From contig JAFAAT010000300.1 of the NCBI GenBank assembly GCA_023426425.1, positions 1-5,179 of the forward strand: 5,179 bases of DNA, in the 5' to 3' direction. The translations under genes were made by a program, and so were the position numbers. How positions within the stretch are numbered: position 1 is the first letter of the stretch; each line of letters opens with the position of its first letter. The notes under the pieces were generated by a model, which had not been told where the DNA came from, made no database searches, and saw only the letters and a program-made list of their open reading frames with translations. Shown in pieces: positions 5,137-5,179 of the stretch. The DNA comes from Bacteroidota bacterium. Lineage in GTDB: Bacteria; Bacteroidota; Bacteroidia; Chitinophagales; Chitinophagaceae.

Positions 5137-5169
5137 ATGAGGGTCAGTTGTTTGTCAGCTGACCCTCAT
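5137..5169. repeat. 14-bp hairpin at the right edge
   Basis: ATGAGGGTCAG (5137-5147) pairs exactly with CTGACCCTCAT (5159-5169). Three more pairs inside (one of them T-G) leave the 5-base loop TTTGT. The bases after it (TTATGTCCGT) are not a good T-run, and on the other strand the hairpin is followed by ACAGGCTGACG, so terminator status is uncertain in both directions. It could be a terminator, a leader structure or an operator for a gene beyond the window. Confidence 0.6.
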
Positions 5170-5179
5170 TTATGTCCGT

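Overview
The window looks like a chromosomal segment from a Bacteroidota bacterium, most likely Chitinophagaceae-like. This rests on three things. The long minus-strand gene ends in a type IX secretion (T9SS) type-B / gliding-motility C-terminal domain (PNSFTPNGDG ... YNRWGQ ... WDG ... QGVYVY). The promoter-like sites fit the Bacteroidota TTG / TAnnTTTG pattern. The first gene has a G-poor, A-rich leader without a Shine-Dalgarno sequence. Genus-level assignment is inference.

Layout. Positions 1-139 hold a 12-bp inverted repeat, a Bacteroidota-type promoter and an A-rich leader. Positions 140-703 (+) encode a 187-aa secreted, cysteine-free, beta-rich protein of unknown function, followed by a clear rho-independent terminator at 732-765. 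Positions 791-3556 (-), convergent with the first gene, encode a 921-aa multidomain cell-surface or secreted protein: signal peptide, N-terminal domain, glycine-rich repeat region, four PKD domains, an Ig-like domain and the T9SS sorting domain. Both products should be exported, but by different routes: the small one has only a Sec signal, while the large one has Sec plus T9SS. Nothing in the sequence links them functionally; they only share the intergenic terminator area.

Positions 3557-5179 (about 1.6 kb) contain no convincing gene. From 3715 to about 5057 they are a dense, non-coding, composite repeat array. A 679-bp unit (3715-4393) is followed directly by a 577-bp second copy (4394-4970), then by remnants of the unit's first block (4971-4994 and 5025-5057). 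Each unit is a mosaic in fixed order: a CGCAGAGGACAC-type block, three different perfect or near-perfect palindromes, a tandem series of about 100-bp units (three in the first copy, two in the second), a pair of TCGAAATTCGAA-type AT-rich repeats exactly 92 bp apart, and a conserved 53-bp end block. Eleven palindromes share the 10-bp core GGCTRAAGCC. This resembles REP/BIME-type elements built up by repeated duplication and is the most interesting part of the window. The final 80 bp hold a promoter-like -7 box and a 14-bp hairpin that may belong to something beyond the right edge.
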